Source: an uncultured Bacilli bacterium
Lineage (GTDB): Bacteria > Bacillota_I > Bacilli_A > RF39 > UBA660
DNA: 64,000 nucleotides
Assembly: GCA_910577505.1 (NCBI GenBank)
Contig: CAJTLN010000002.1
Location: 440,916-504,915, forward strand
Reading direction: 5' to 3'
In this document: one piece after another, positions 1-9,312 of the stretch
Position numbering within the stretch: the stretch's first letter is position 1
Layout: each line of letters opens with the position of its first letter
Made by a program: the position numbers and the translations under genes
Notes under the pieces: model-generated
What the model saw: only the letters and a program-made list of their open reading frames with translations
What the model was told of the DNA's origin: nothing
Database searches by the model: none

Positions 1-1036
1 CACCGTATAAGATTTCTGGAACGTCGGGAGCTATTACCAGATTTAAATCAATTGGTTTTTCTCCTATCCTAGGTTTTATTAGCTTCATTAGATTTTGACA
101 TTCTTCTCTTAGATTATATTCATTATTTACTATTTCCATTTTATTGGCCTCTAGTTTAGAGATATCTAATATTCCATTTACTAACTCTAAAAGGTTCTGA
201 GAAGCTAAAATTATATCTTTTGCGTCTTGCTTAGCAGCCTCTAGTGTTTCTTCTTCTTGAATAGCTTCTGAGAATCCTACTATGGCATTAAGGGGTGTCC
301 TTATTTCGTGAGACATACTTGATAAGAAGTCTGTTTTAGCAGCGTTTGCTTTTTCAGCTTGATCTTTGGCAAGAGATACTTGCTCTAAGAGTTTTACGTC
401 TGGATTTTCGATAGTGAAAAACATAACTAATAACGCAAATGCTACACAATATGTTTCGGTTATAATTTCTGGATAGTGTGCTCTTAAGAGTAGACCTATA
501 CAAAATAAAAATACTAAGACAATGAACGGAACTCCCTTTCTTATATTTTTATTTGCAAACAAGTATTTTATTATTAATAAAATTAATAATATAAATGATA
601 AGATTATTCCAGATATTGATACGTAATATGCATATCCACCTACATCAAGAATTTCAGCATAATTAATTACTTCTATTGGAATTACCATTATTAGGATAAT
701 GATTATTGCTAAAATTATTTCATTTATTTTATTAAAGTTTTTTTTGCTCTTTTCTTTAAAATCATTTATCTCTATGTTATATTCGACGAATAAATATCCA
801 ATAATATTAAGCAAGGAAAGATGAATCCTTTGCATTATTCCAACAATATTATTATTTCCAGTTGTTTTCGCAACAATATAAACTAATAGTGCATTTAAAG
901 AAAAGAATAGACTTACAAATAACAATTCTTTATATATTTTTACTTCCTTGTTTGAAATGTTTTTTTTAGTAAAAAAAATAATAAACAAGAATAAGCTTAT
1001 AGTTAATGCTGTTGCTGGAAGCCAAATTCCACTCAT
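1..1036 (-). CDS. Membrane histidine kinase, cut by the window edge
   Basis: N-terminal 345 residues of a sensor kinase that runs off the left edge. The start at 1036 has an AGGTGA ribosome site six bases upstream. The first ~210 residues are a series of hydrophobic helices without an obvious extracellular domain. A HisKA motif, MSHEIRTPLNAIVGFSE, follows with the phospho-acceptor His at residue 243, and the fragment ends where the ATPase domain begins (PDVPEILYG). It is a close paralogue of the hybrid kinase at 3814-6117 with the same membrane/HisKA layout, so it probably continues into ATPase and receiver domains outside the window. It lies 53 bases behind the acyltransferase gene at 1090 and may be cotranscribed with it. 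The kinase assignment is firm; the signal sensed is unknown. Confidence 0.9.
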   Translation of the reverse strand, partial: MSGIWLPATALTISLFLFIIFFTKKNISNKEVKIYKELLFVSLFFSLNALLVYIVAKTTGNNNIVGIMQRIHLSLLNIIGYLFVEYNIEINDFKEKSKKNFNKINEIILAIIIILIMVIPIEVINYAEILDVGGYAYYVSISGIILSFILLILLIIKYLFANKNIRKGVPFIVLVFLFCIGLLLRAHYPEIITETYCVAFALLVMFFTIENPDVKLLEQVSLAKDQAEKANAAKTDFLSSMSHEIRTPLNAIVGFSEAIQEEETLEAAKQDAKDIILASQNLLELVNGILDISKLEANKMEIVNNEYNLREECQNLMKLIKPRIGEKPIDLNLVIAPDVPEILYG

Positions 1037-1089
1037 ACATTCTCACCTCTATTATAAGAATATCACTTGTTTATCTTTTTTTCAATTAC

Positions 1090-2085
1090 TTAGCTTTTTA
1101 AATATTTTAATTTTTTTAATGATTTTATAGTTAATTCTGATGGATGATACGTTTCTCTTATTATATCCTCTATTGTGTAATATGAAGGAACGTCTCTCAT
1201 TGTAAAGTCAATCCATTCTTTATACCTTTCTAAACTGTCTGGATTAGTTATAAATTCTTCTTCTGTTGGTTTTCCACCGCCATATTGTTTCCATATTTGT
1301 CTTTTTAGATTTATCATTTCACTTTGAATAAAGAAAGATATATTTTCAGCTTCTGATGAATAAGCTCCTGTTAAATCAATACTTCTACCTATATTTAAAA
1401 CATAGTTTTTTATCCCATTATTTTCATATTGTTCCATACTAACTGGAACTATTCTTGAATTTGTTTTTATTCCTCTATTGACTAACCCTGGGTGAATCTT
1501 TCCAACTGGATTAATTGGATCTAAACAATATGCTGCCTCACCAAAATTCAATTCGTTTCCACCTTGATTTAATATTTTTATTTGTCTTACATTTACAGTA
1601 TGAGCATCAAACCTGTTAGCCATTTCAAACCATGACACTCCGTGAGCTCTTAGTAATAGTCCATCAATGTTCTGATAGCTTTCCCCTGGGTCTGCCATTA
1701 TAAAATAACTGCTATCATTTATACCATAAATGGCACTTTCTATGTCATATCTACCTATATGTGTACATGTGTAAATGCGGGATTTATCTTTTTGAATTTT
1801 TGATCCTGTAAAACTTACTTTTCCTTCGTGTTCATATTTTGATTTATAATCTATAATTATATTTCTTTGATCGCCAAGAATTGTTACTTTTCTTTTTTTA
1901 GTTATAGCATCAATTTTTAAGAATAATCTTATTATTTGATATATTTTACGCCTAATCTCTATGCCTTTTACTGGATTATCTTCTAAAAACAATTTTTTTC
2001 TTAACTCTTGATAATATTCTATAACTTCTTCTTGAGTCATATTAAAATATATCTCAAATAGGTTTTTTTCTTTAAATTCACTCAC
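1090..2085 (-). CDS. PlsC-like (LPLAT) acyltransferase
   Basis: A 331-residue protein starting with GTG behind a strong AGAGGGGG site. It has the signature of glycerophospholipid-type acyltransferases: an HX4D motif, HIGRYD, with His109 and Asp114, followed ~80 residues later by an FGEAAY segment and an IVPVSM strand, which fit the second and third conserved blocks. Such enzymes move an acyl chain from acyl-ACP or acyl-CoA to a hydroxyl, usually on a lysophospholipid. No membrane helix is obvious. The protein is longer than most PlsC proteins, with an alpha-helical N-terminal ~100 residues shared with its neighbour at 2150-2905. The acceptor could be a lipid, a sugar or a peptide. Family call moderate, substrate unknown. 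Confidence 0.65.
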   Translation of the reverse strand: MSEFKEKNLFEIYFNMTQEEVIEYYQELRKKLFLEDNPVKGIEIRRKIYQIIRLFLKIDAITKKRKVTILGDQRNIIIDYKSKYEHEGKVSFTGSKIQKDKSRIYTCTHIGRYDIESAIYGINDSSYFIMADPGESYQNIDGLLLRAHGVSWFEMANRFDAHTVNVRQIKILNQGGNELNFGEAAYCLDPINPVGKIHPGLVNRGIKTNSRIVPVSMEQYENNGIKNYVLNIGRSIDLTGAYSSEAENISFFIQSEMINLKRQIWKQYGGGKPTEEEFITNPDSLERYKEWIDFTMRDVPSYYTIEDIIRETYHPSELTIKSLKKLKYLKS

Positions 2086-2149
2086 GATTATCCCCCTCTA
2101 CTAATTTAATTATAGCATTTTTAGAGGCTTAAACCAAATTTTGCTATAT

Positions 2150-2905
2150 CTATGGCCTTTTGTATAGCCTTTGGGCGTTACCATATTCTTTTTCTTTTAA
2201 AATTTCGTCTTCTAGATTTTCTAAGTCTATTCTGACAATTTTAGTTATTTCCTTAATATGTTCTGGTTTGTTAGTTCCTATGTATAGATTTTTACCGATA
2301 TTTATAACAGAAACTGTTTTATCTCCTACTTTAAAATCATCTGTTGCTACTGGTATTATAGTAGCTCCAGTTTCAACTACTAAACTTGCTGCATCATCTG
2401 TTAAACTTTCAACAAAAGGTGCATACCATGATTCTGAAAAAATCACTTCTACTCCGTTGTTTAGTAAATTATTTATTTGTGAAGTTTTTATTATTTTATT
2501 ATCTATGGTATTGCTTGATGATTTGAGTCTTAGATTACCATTTGTAAGTAATAAGTGCTCTATGTAACTAAGTTCATTTCCCGAATTAGTAGTCATTGAA
2601 AAATAATCAGATATTTTTTCAATCAACGTCTCTATTGAGTATGTGCTTCTTTGACATACATAAATCTTTGGCCCTTTAGTATAAAAACTTTTATCGTTTA
2701 ATACTTTTAATGCTCTATGTTCTAATATGCGATTTATTTTTGTAATAAAACGAATAAGCGCAAATATTCTTATTTGTATTTTAGCATCTACTCTATTTAA
2801 ACTATTTTTTGACTCATAAAGTCTTAGTTGCTGATAATATACTGATAGTTCGTCTAATGCCATTTTCTTTTTTTCAATAAAAGATTTATATTCAAATTCA
2901 TTCAT
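2150..2905 (-). CDS. Degenerate paralogue of the PlsC-like acyltransferase
   Basis: A 251-residue protein that aligns along its length with the neighbour at 1090-2085. Both have a YYQ-LR helix near residue 25, and the IYVCQRSTYSIETL segment corresponds to the neighbour's IYTCTHIGRYDIESA. The catalytic HX4D is missing: His is replaced by Gln/Arg, Asp by Ser90, and one residue is deleted. A later FSESWYAP block and a TIIPVA strand are kept. This is what a catalytically dead, possibly regulatory or acceptor-binding, acyltransferase fold would look like. The start at 2905 follows a GGGGG ribosome site. A terminator separates it from the upstream Hpt-receiver gene, while only 64 bases separate it from the intact paralogue, so the two are probably one transcript. 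Confidence 0.6.
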   Translation of the reverse strand: MNEFEYKSFIEKKKMALDELSVYYQQLRLYESKNSLNRVDAKIQIRIFALIRFITKINRILEHRALKVLNDKSFYTKGPKIYVCQRSTYSIETLIEKISDYFSMTTNSGNELSYIEHLLLTNGNLRLKSSSNTIDNKIIKTSQINNLLNNGVEVIFSESWYAPFVESLTDDAASLVVETGATIIPVATDDFKVGDKTVSVINIGKNLYIGTNKPEHIKEITKIVRIDLENLEDEILKEKEYGNAQRLYKRP

Positions 2906-2963
2906 AAAGTACCCCCTGTACTTAGGTTAATTATAACATTATAGAATGCAAAGGGTATCAAAA

Positions 2964-2983
2964 AACTAGATTTTCATCTAGTT
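2964..2983 (-). terminator. Rho-independent terminator after the Hpt-receiver gene
   Basis: AACTAGAT and ATCTAGTT arms (8 bp, TTTC loop on the plus strand). On the minus strand the stem is followed by a run of T. It ends the phosphorelay transcript before the acyltransferase pair. Confidence 0.8.
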
Positions 2984-3773
2984 ATTTATTATAATTAATT
3001 GTTTTTTCTACTACTTCTTTTATTTTATTTTCATTAAATGGTTTATTTAGCATATCAACTATTTTGTATTCAAATGCTTTATTAATAGCTTCACTTGATG
3101 AGTCACCACTTATTATAGTGACTGGCATTTTATCGATAAGTTCTTTGACTGTTAGATAATCTAGAACTGCAAATCCATCTATTTTAGGCATATTTAAATC
3201 TAATAGTATAGCTTTAATACGATTATCATGTTCATGTTCTTTTATTATACTTAGTGCTTCTTCTCCGTTTTTAGCTGATGCTATTTCATATGAACCATCG
3301 AAAATCTTTTTAACAAATACTCTTATTACTTCTGAATCATCTGCTACTAATATAATATCATTAGGAGTTAATTTTTTTGATTCTTGTTTTGAATATAATT
3401 CTGTTGTAGATTCAGTTTCGTCCAAATATTCATATACTATTCTTTTTACTTCACGAGCTTCTGTCATTAAGCCTTTAAAGTTTTCTCTTACATAATTTAT
3501 ATCATTAGCTTTACTTTTCATTTCATGTTCATATGCAAGAGAAGCTAATTTCATAAATCCAAAATATTTACAATCGCTTTTTAATGAATGAACGTATATA
3601 GCATAATTTGGCATATCTGCATCATTATAATACTTTGTTATTTGGTCCAATTTACCTTCAATACTATTTTTAAATTCTTTTATAGTTTCATTGTAGGTTT
3701 CTATATCTCCAAAAAGTTCTAAGCTTTGATTTACATCAACGTTATTTTGTTTTAAAAAATTAATATCTTTCAT
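2982..3773 (-). CDS. Hpt-receiver phosphorelay protein
   Basis: A 263-residue soluble protein with two signalling modules. Residues ~1-110 form an Hpt four-helix domain with the motif HSLKSDCKYFG, phospho-acceptor His62. Residues ~138-263 form a receiver with acidic pair D145/D146, phospho-acceptor Asp192 (LLDLNMP), a conserved Ser/Thr and the KPF lysine near the end. There is no DNA-binding or enzymatic output domain. The gene sits 40 bases downstream of the hybrid kinase (3814-6117), so the simplest route is His246 to a kinase receiver, to Hpt His62, to this receiver. The protein is then a phosphate shuttle or a docking output acting by protein contact. The start follows an AAGGATGG site. 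Confidence 0.88.
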   Translation of the reverse strand: MKDINFLKQNNVDVNQSLELFGDIETYNETIKEFKNSIEGKLDQITKYYNDADMPNYAIYVHSLKSDCKYFGFMKLASLAYEHEMKSKANDINYVRENFKGLMTEAREVKRIVYEYLDETESTTELYSKQESKKLTPNDIILVADDSEVIRVFVKKIFDGSYEIASAKNGEEALSIIKEHEHDNRIKAILLDLNMPKIDGFAVLDYLTVKELIDKMPVTIISGDSSSEAINKAFEYKIVDMLNKPFNENKIKEVVEKTINYNK

Positions 3774-3813
3774 TTTATACCATCCTTATTTTAGTTTTAT
3801 CATAAATGAATTA

Positions 3814-6117
3814 TTAATTCAATGTTTCTTTTATTATTTTGTCTAATGAATCTTTATTAATTGGTTTTCCTAGATAACCAGTAAATCCATGTTTTTCTAC
3901 TTTTAATTTTACTTCATCTTCACTTGAAGCGGTCATCATTATAACTGGTGTATTAAAGTTTTCTATAGTCTTTAGATTATCTAAAGTAGTACATCCATCC
4001 ATTTCTGGCATCATATCATCAAGTAAGATTAAATCATATTTATTCATTATAACTTTTTCGATAGCTTCACTACCACTTTTAACTGAAGTGATATTTAAAT
4101 CATATTTTCTAAGAGCTAATTCGGCTACTTTTATATTAAGCTCGTTATCATCAACAAGTAGTATGTTTTTTAATGAAGATAAGTTATTTTCTTCTTGAGA
4201 TGAGGTTGATGATAAAATTGGTAACTCGATTGTAAGTTCTTTATCTAACACTGATTTAGTTGACTTAAACATATTTATATTAGCTGATTTACTATTTATT
4301 TTATTAACGTATTTTTTGATTACTCTTTCTAATTCTAATTTTTCTATAGGTTTTGATAGGTAATCATCAAAACCACAACTTAAATATTCTTGTTTCATAC
4401 CAGTTATAGCATTGGCAGTTAAAGCAATTACTGGTGTATTAAATTCTTGCATTTCTTTTAATCTTTTTAGTGTATCTCTACCACTTAAACGTGGCATCAT
4501 ATCATCTAAAAATATTATGTCATACTGTTCGTTATTTTTTATTTTAGCAATACATTCAATTCCACTTGTACAAGAATCAATATTAAAATGATATTTTTTT
4601 AATAATACTGATGCAACTTTTATATTAAGTTCATTATCATCAACAATTAATATTTTTGCTCCGTTTGCATCAACTACTTTACTTTCTGATGCTGCTTGTT
4701 GTTTTGTTACTGGTTTTTCTACAGCAATTATTCTTTGATCTATAGAAATTGTGAATTTTGATCCTTGTCCATAAACAGATTGAACGATAATTTTGCCATT
4801 CATTAAGTCAACTAATTTTTTTGTTATGGCAAGACCTAATCCTGTACCTTCGATAGTCATTTGCTTTTCTACTTCTAATCTTTCAAATTTTGAAAATAGT
4901 TTTGGCAGGCTTTCTTCTTTTATTCCTATTCCACTATCTTCTACAGATATTATAAGACGACAGATGTTGTCTTTAACAACTGATGAAACAGTAAATTCAA
5001 CAAATCCTTCTTTTGTATACTTAACAGCATTTGTTAAAATATTAAGAATTATTTGTTTTAGTCTTACATTATCTCCATATAGAACACTTGGAATTGATGG
5101 ATCTAGGTTTACTCTAAATTCTAGTCCTTTATCACCAATACGAGCTTTTGTTAAAGCTACTAATTCATCTAACATACTATGGATATCGTATTCTTTATTA
5201 ATTATTTCTAGTTTGTTAGCTTCAATTTTTGATATATCAAGTATTCCATTTACTATTTCTAGTAAGTTATTAGATGCCATTAAGATATCGTTTACTTTTT
5301 CTTTAGCAGAATCTGGTATATTATCTTCTTTTAGAGATTCAGAGAATCCTACTATAGCATTAAGTGGAGTTCTTATTTCATGGGACATGTTGGATAGGAA
5401 TTCTGATTTAGCGTGGTTGGCTTTTTCAGCAGCTTCTTTAGCGAGTGAAACTAGTTCTAGCATTTTTACATCTGGGTTTTCAATTGTGAAGTACATTATT
5501 AATAAAGCCATAGATTCGACTACAGTAATGAGTGTAAATTGTGGCATTATTTTTTGTATTATTGCTGCAATAGTTACACCTACTATTAACATGATTAATG
5601 GAGCATAAACTTTTTTTCTTACTTTTTTTAAGTTTTTTATCATAAAAATTAAAGCAATAACGATACAAACAATTGAAAGAACATAAACTGTACTTACTGC
5701 AGAACCGTAAGAATACATGTATTCTCCATAATAAATTTCTAATGGTAAAAAAGTAGCTAAAAGTCCAAAAAACATAAAAACTATAAATGAGGAAAAAAAT
5801 ATTTTATTTTTTGCCTTTAGAAATTTTTCTTCGCCTATTGACATACATATTATATATATTAGAAAAAGAAGACAATATGAACATAGATAAAGTAAATACA
5901 TTCTATTTGACACAATATTAAAAAAGCTATTCGGACCATACATCTTACATAAAAATATACTGCATAACTCCAAAATCAAACCTAATATATTGGTAATTAA
6001 TAAATATTTATATATTTTTAGTTCTGGTGTGTCAATATGTTTTTTGTTTAAAAAAATTATTAGCAAAAAAAGCATATATAGAGAACTTAAAATTAAAAAG
6101 TGTGAGCTATCATTCAT
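3814..6117 (-). CDS. Hybrid sensor histidine kinase with two receiver domains
   Basis: A 767-residue membrane protein. Residues 1-212 hold about seven hydrophobic helices with short loops, so a ligand within or near the membrane is likely. HisKA follows (MSHEIRTPLNAIVGF, His246), then a HATPase_c domain (N box near NILTNAVKY, G boxes DSGIGI and GTGLGLA, ~300-460). Two tandem receivers lie at ~487-602 and ~650-767, with phospho-acceptor Asp538 and Asp700, each in an LDDMMP motif. The start at 6117 follows an AAAGGAGAA site. The next gene encodes the Hpt partner expected in a multistep relay. The paralogue at 1-1036 shares the same design. No output regulator with a DNA-binding domain is in the cluster, which is unusual. 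Confidence 0.93.
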   Translation of the reverse strand: MNDSSHFLILSSLYMLFLLIIFLNKKHIDTPELKIYKYLLITNILGLILELCSIFLCKMYGPNSFFNIVSNRMYLLYLCSYCLLFLIYIICMSIGEEKFLKAKNKIFFSSFIVFMFFGLLATFLPLEIYYGEYMYSYGSAVSTVYVLSIVCIVIALIFMIKNLKKVRKKVYAPLIMLIVGVTIAAIIQKIMPQFTLITVVESMALLIMYFTIENPDVKMLELVSLAKEAAEKANHAKSEFLSNMSHEIRTPLNAIVGFSESLKEDNIPDSAKEKVNDILMASNNLLEIVNGILDISKIEANKLEIINKEYDIHSMLDELVALTKARIGDKGLEFRVNLDPSIPSVLYGDNVRLKQIILNILTNAVKYTKEGFVEFTVSSVVKDNICRLIISVEDSGIGIKEESLPKLFSKFERLEVEKQMTIEGTGLGLAITKKLVDLMNGKIIVQSVYGQGSKFTISIDQRIIAVEKPVTKQQAASESKVVDANGAKILIVDDNELNIKVASVLLKKYHFNIDSCTSGIECIAKIKNNEQYDIIFLDDMMPRLSGRDTLKRLKEMQEFNTPVIALTANAITGMKQEYLSCGFDDYLSKPIEKLELERVIKKYVNKINSKSANINMFKSTKSVLDKELTIELPILSSTSSQEENNLSSLKNILLVDDNELNIKVAELALRKYDLNITSVKSGSEAIEKVIMNKYDLILLDDMMPEMDGCTTLDNLKTIENFNTPVIMMTASSEDEVKLKVEKHGFTGYLGKPINKDSLDKIIKETLN

Positions 6118-6160
6118 GGTATCGTATTCTCCTTTATTATTAATAATATCACATTTAATA

Positions 6161-6200
6161 AAAAAAGTTAACTCATCTCCTTTTATGAATTAACTTTTTT
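6161..6200 (-). terminator. Terminator-like hairpin between the acyl ligase and the kinase
   Basis: Eleven-base arms AAAAAAGTTAA and TTAACTTTTTT with an 18-base loop. Read on the minus strand the stem ends in a T tract. It overlaps the last codons of the ligase gene, so the ligase is at least partly uncoupled from the kinase transcript. Confidence 0.6.
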
Positions 6201-8137
6201 GTTTTACCTTTTCTATTATCTAAATTTAATGGTATAGATTCTGCTTTGATTGCTTTATCTGTTATACCTTCATCAATCAACGATTTAAAGCTCCTTTTTA
6301 ATGTTGCTGTCATTTCAAACGATTCATCATTAGATCGTATTCTAAAATATAATTTTGGTACTATGTTTTCTCCGAATTTGTTTATGCATCTAAGAAGAGT
6401 ACTTTTTATTAGTTGTTCTTCATTATAAGATACCCCTATTTGTGGTTCAATATGTGCCACATATTTCGTGTCACCTTCTAATTCTATAGCTACAACTTCA
6501 CAAGATAGAATTTTCTTTGTATCTTTTAATATTGTCTCTGCAATTTTATAACTAGGAATCTCGCTATTAAACAAATTACTTCGACCTTTTACATATGCAT
6601 TATTTTGCGCGTCTAAATATCCATATACATTTAAGCTTGCCCATTTTCGACCATATGCATCTGTAACCCAAAATTCTTCGTCAGCTTCTGGATTATTGAT
6701 GTATCCGTGCATTGTACAAGGAGAATTTGCAACTAGTATTCCTGGCTCCATTGGTTCACAATATGTTCCATCTTTTCTTAGGCATTTTATGTCTACAATT
6801 TTATAAACTCCCATTCCTATAGGTTCGTCTATATGTTTGTGACTTGGTCTTTTAGATTGAAGGGCTCTAAAAATTGTCATAAAAATTCCGCCGTGTTCAG
6901 AGTCTCCACCAGCTATACTCATTTTAACAATTGAAATTGGCAATTTTGTAATGTCAATTCCTGATTTCATTTTTTTTAACCACTTATTCAAAACTTTTTC
7001 TTCATTAGCATCTAAGCCTTCACCTATACACATTGGTACTAACATAAATGGAAATTTAATATTTCTATATTTTGGATCATTTTGTTGTTTTTTCATTGTA
7101 TATAACCAGACAGATCTTGATGTCAATACACATGTCGGTTTGTTTATTAACATACTTTCCATTATAAAATTTTTATCATTAATTGGCTCTAATGCGACAG
7201 TTCCTCCTTGTATAAACATATCAGAGATTGCTGACATAAAATCAGTGTCTGACATAGTTCTTACAAACGCTAACATTGTTCTTCCTTTCATTGTTGGAAT
7301 GTTTGATACGTCCCTATCATGACATCTGCCCATGGTTATATAACTTCTATTTTTATGTAGTAAACCTTTAGGACGATTGGAAAGTGTTGAACCACTTGTA
7401 TATGTTATTGTGAAGTCATCGTTCAATCCGCTAAATTCGCAAACTTTATCATTGTATCCATTTCCTTGTTCTAGAAAATCTTCAATCATTTCAACATTAC
7501 CGATTCTTCTAACTGCTTGATTATAAGCTTCTTCATCCAATTTGTAATATTGTTCTATTATTGATTTATACATATTTTCTCTTTTTAAAGAAAAGTCTAA
7601 TGGAATTAAAATTGTGCGTTTGAATTCCTTTACTTTTTCTAGCACACTTGAAAATTCCACAAGATTCTTATCTGCAACGAAAATTAATGGAGAAATCGAT
7701 TTTTTTACAATCTCTAACAAATAACTTTCATCCATATCAGATGCTAGCAGATTTACTTTTGCTCCTATCATGCTTGCAGCTCCCATTATGAATGGAAATT
7801 CTGGCGTATTTTCAATGCAACAAATAAATTCATCTCCTTTTTTTAATCCGTTTATTTTTAATGCTTTTGCAAATATATATGATTTCAAAAAAAACTCTTT
7901 ATATGTTGTTTTTTCTCCTCTATACAAAATTGCGATTGAATCTAGGTTATTTTTATTTCTCTCCCAAACTTCTTTAATCCATGAGTGATTTCTTTTTTTA
8001 TCAATTTCTTTCAGAATTTCAATAACTTTTTCATCTGTATAACTTGAAGTATCATATGGATTTTCACATTCTAATTTCGGATAATTTTCAAGTTCTTCTA
8101 CTACTTCTTGAAAGTTTATGTTTTTCGGTGTTTTCAT
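6173..8137 (-). CDS. AMP-forming acyl ligase (ANL superfamily)
   Basis: 654 residues from the ATG at 8137, chosen over an upstream ATG at 8191 because AGGGGGAGAG lies directly before it. The adenylate-forming motif FTITYTSGSTLSNRPKGL is intact, as is a GYLDAQNNAYVKGR hinge region. The lysine of the final catalytic loop is probably the one in MTATLKRSF. The usual TGD core motif is replaced by ASLNVYGYLD, which is atypical. Family members activate a carboxylic acid as acyl-AMP and then load CoA or a carrier protein; no fused carrier domain is present. Next to two PlsC-like acyltransferases it could supply activated acyl groups, but that link is inferred from position only. The chain length or nature of the acid cannot be read from sequence. 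Confidence 0.85.
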   Translation of the reverse strand: MKTPKNINFQEVVEELENYPKLECENPYDTSSYTDEKVIEILKEIDKKRNHSWIKEVWERNKNNLDSIAILYRGEKTTYKEFFLKSYIFAKALKINGLKKGDEFICCIENTPEFPFIMGAASMIGAKVNLLASDMDESYLLEIVKKSISPLIFVADKNLVEFSSVLEKVKEFKRTILIPLDFSLKRENMYKSIIEQYYKLDEEAYNQAVRRIGNVEMIEDFLEQGNGYNDKVCEFSGLNDDFTITYTSGSTLSNRPKGLLHKNRSYITMGRCHDRDVSNIPTMKGRTMLAFVRTMSDTDFMSAISDMFIQGGTVALEPINDKNFIMESMLINKPTCVLTSRSVWLYTMKKQQNDPKYRNIKFPFMLVPMCIGEGLDANEEKVLNKWLKKMKSGIDITKLPISIVKMSIAGGDSEHGGIFMTIFRALQSKRPSHKHIDEPIGMGVYKIVDIKCLRKDGTYCEPMEPGILVANSPCTMHGYINNPEADEEFWVTDAYGRKWASLNVYGYLDAQNNAYVKGRSNLFNSEIPSYKIAETILKDTKKILSCEVVAIELEGDTKYVAHIEPQIGVSYNEEQLIKSTLLRCINKFGENIVPKLYFRIRSNDESFEMTATLKRSFKSLIDEGITDKAIKAESIPLNLDNRKGKTKKLIHKRR

Positions 8138-8202
8138 ATCTCTCCCCCTGTCAACTAATTTAAGTTTACAGCATTTGCGATTAATTAGCAAATATTAGTT
8201 TA

Positions 8203-9138
8203 TTAATTTAAAAAATTTATTATTAAATCAACTATTAGATCTTTCTCTTTAGGGTTAGATTATGCTATTAAAAGAGTTAAGGCTGCTAATGTATTATTAT
8301 CTATCACTGGTTCTAAATCTTTGTATAGTATATTATTAAATTGTAAGAAATAGATGAATAATGTTGCTGCTATACGTTTATTTCCGTCAATAAAAGCGTG
8401 GTTTTTTACTATCATATAAAGAAAATTAGCTGCTTTTTCTTCTACACTACTATACACATCTTTGCCACTAAATGTTTGATATATGTCATTTATAATAGAT
8501 TCTAACCCCCTATCTCTTTCTAAAGCAAATATATTACTTGATTCGTTGAATTTTAGCTTACCTATAATATTTAAGCATTCTTGATAAGATATTTTTTGAT
8601 TAACTTTGTTACCTTTTAGTTTTTTTAATGTTCTGTGGTCATAATCATCTAACAAATTTAATGCTTTTGTATAATTATTAATTATTTTTATAATATCTTT
8701 AGCTTCTTCTAATGATGTGATTCGCTCTGTTCCTCGATTGGCTATGTCTAATAATTTTATTGATTTTTCTAAACATTCTAGGCGACGTTCATTAACAGCA
8801 TATCCTTTTAACATATAATCTTTCAATATTTTATTTGCCCATCTTCTAAATGCTATACCATTCTGTGATTTTACACGATATCCGACTGATATGATTATAT
8901 CTAGATTATAAAAGTTTGTTGGCTTATCAGAAAATTCGGGATTTCCGAATTTAGTCATAGTTTCATTTTCTAATAGTTCTTTTTCTTTGTAAATATTTTT
9001 AATGTGTTCATTTATGGTTGACTTTGCTTTATCAAACAATTCCGCCATTTGTTCTTGTGTTAACCACACTGTTTCATCTTTCATATTGACTTCTAGTTTT
9101 ACTTGCTGATTTTCAAATATTATTATTTCATTTTTCAT
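8203..9138 (-). pseudogene. RhuM-type N-domain fused to a Fic/Doc domain, C-terminus cut by a stop codon
   Basis: The open frame covers 8260-9138 (292 residues). It has an N-terminal RhuM-like region (VWLTQEQMAELF, FRRWANKILKDYMLKGYAV) and a C-terminal Fic/Doc region with HAFIDGNKRIAATLF, catalytic His247. Fic domains transfer AMP or a related group from a nucleotide to a protein; Doc-type versions act as toxins. The frame ends LTLLIA-TAA, but after that stop the same frame stays open to 8203 and reads SNPKEKDLIVDLIINFLN, which looks like the normal end of the fold. One G-to-T change (GAA to TAA) explains this. The truncated protein may still fold. The start follows GAGGAAG. No separate antitoxin gene is adjacent. 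Confidence 0.7.
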
Positions 9139-9265
9139 AATTTACTTCCTCTTTCTTTTACTTTTTTAAATTTTTTTCTCTATAAAACTCCCCCTTCACT
9201 CTATATATTCTCCATAAGTACTCCAAAATCCTTCTTTTTTTGAAAAGTTTTTTTAAAAAAAGAAA

Positions 9266-9289
9266 AAATATCTAATTTCTTAGATATTT
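9266..9289 (-). terminator. Terminator after the FAD-dependent dehydrogenase
   Basis: Ten-base arms AAATATCTAA and TTAGATATTT with a four-base loop; on the minus strand a T run follows. The rest of 9139-9312 is T/A-rich spacer with no gene that I can see. Confidence 0.75.
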
Positions 9290-9312
9290 TTATAATTTGA
9301 ATAGTTATTTTG

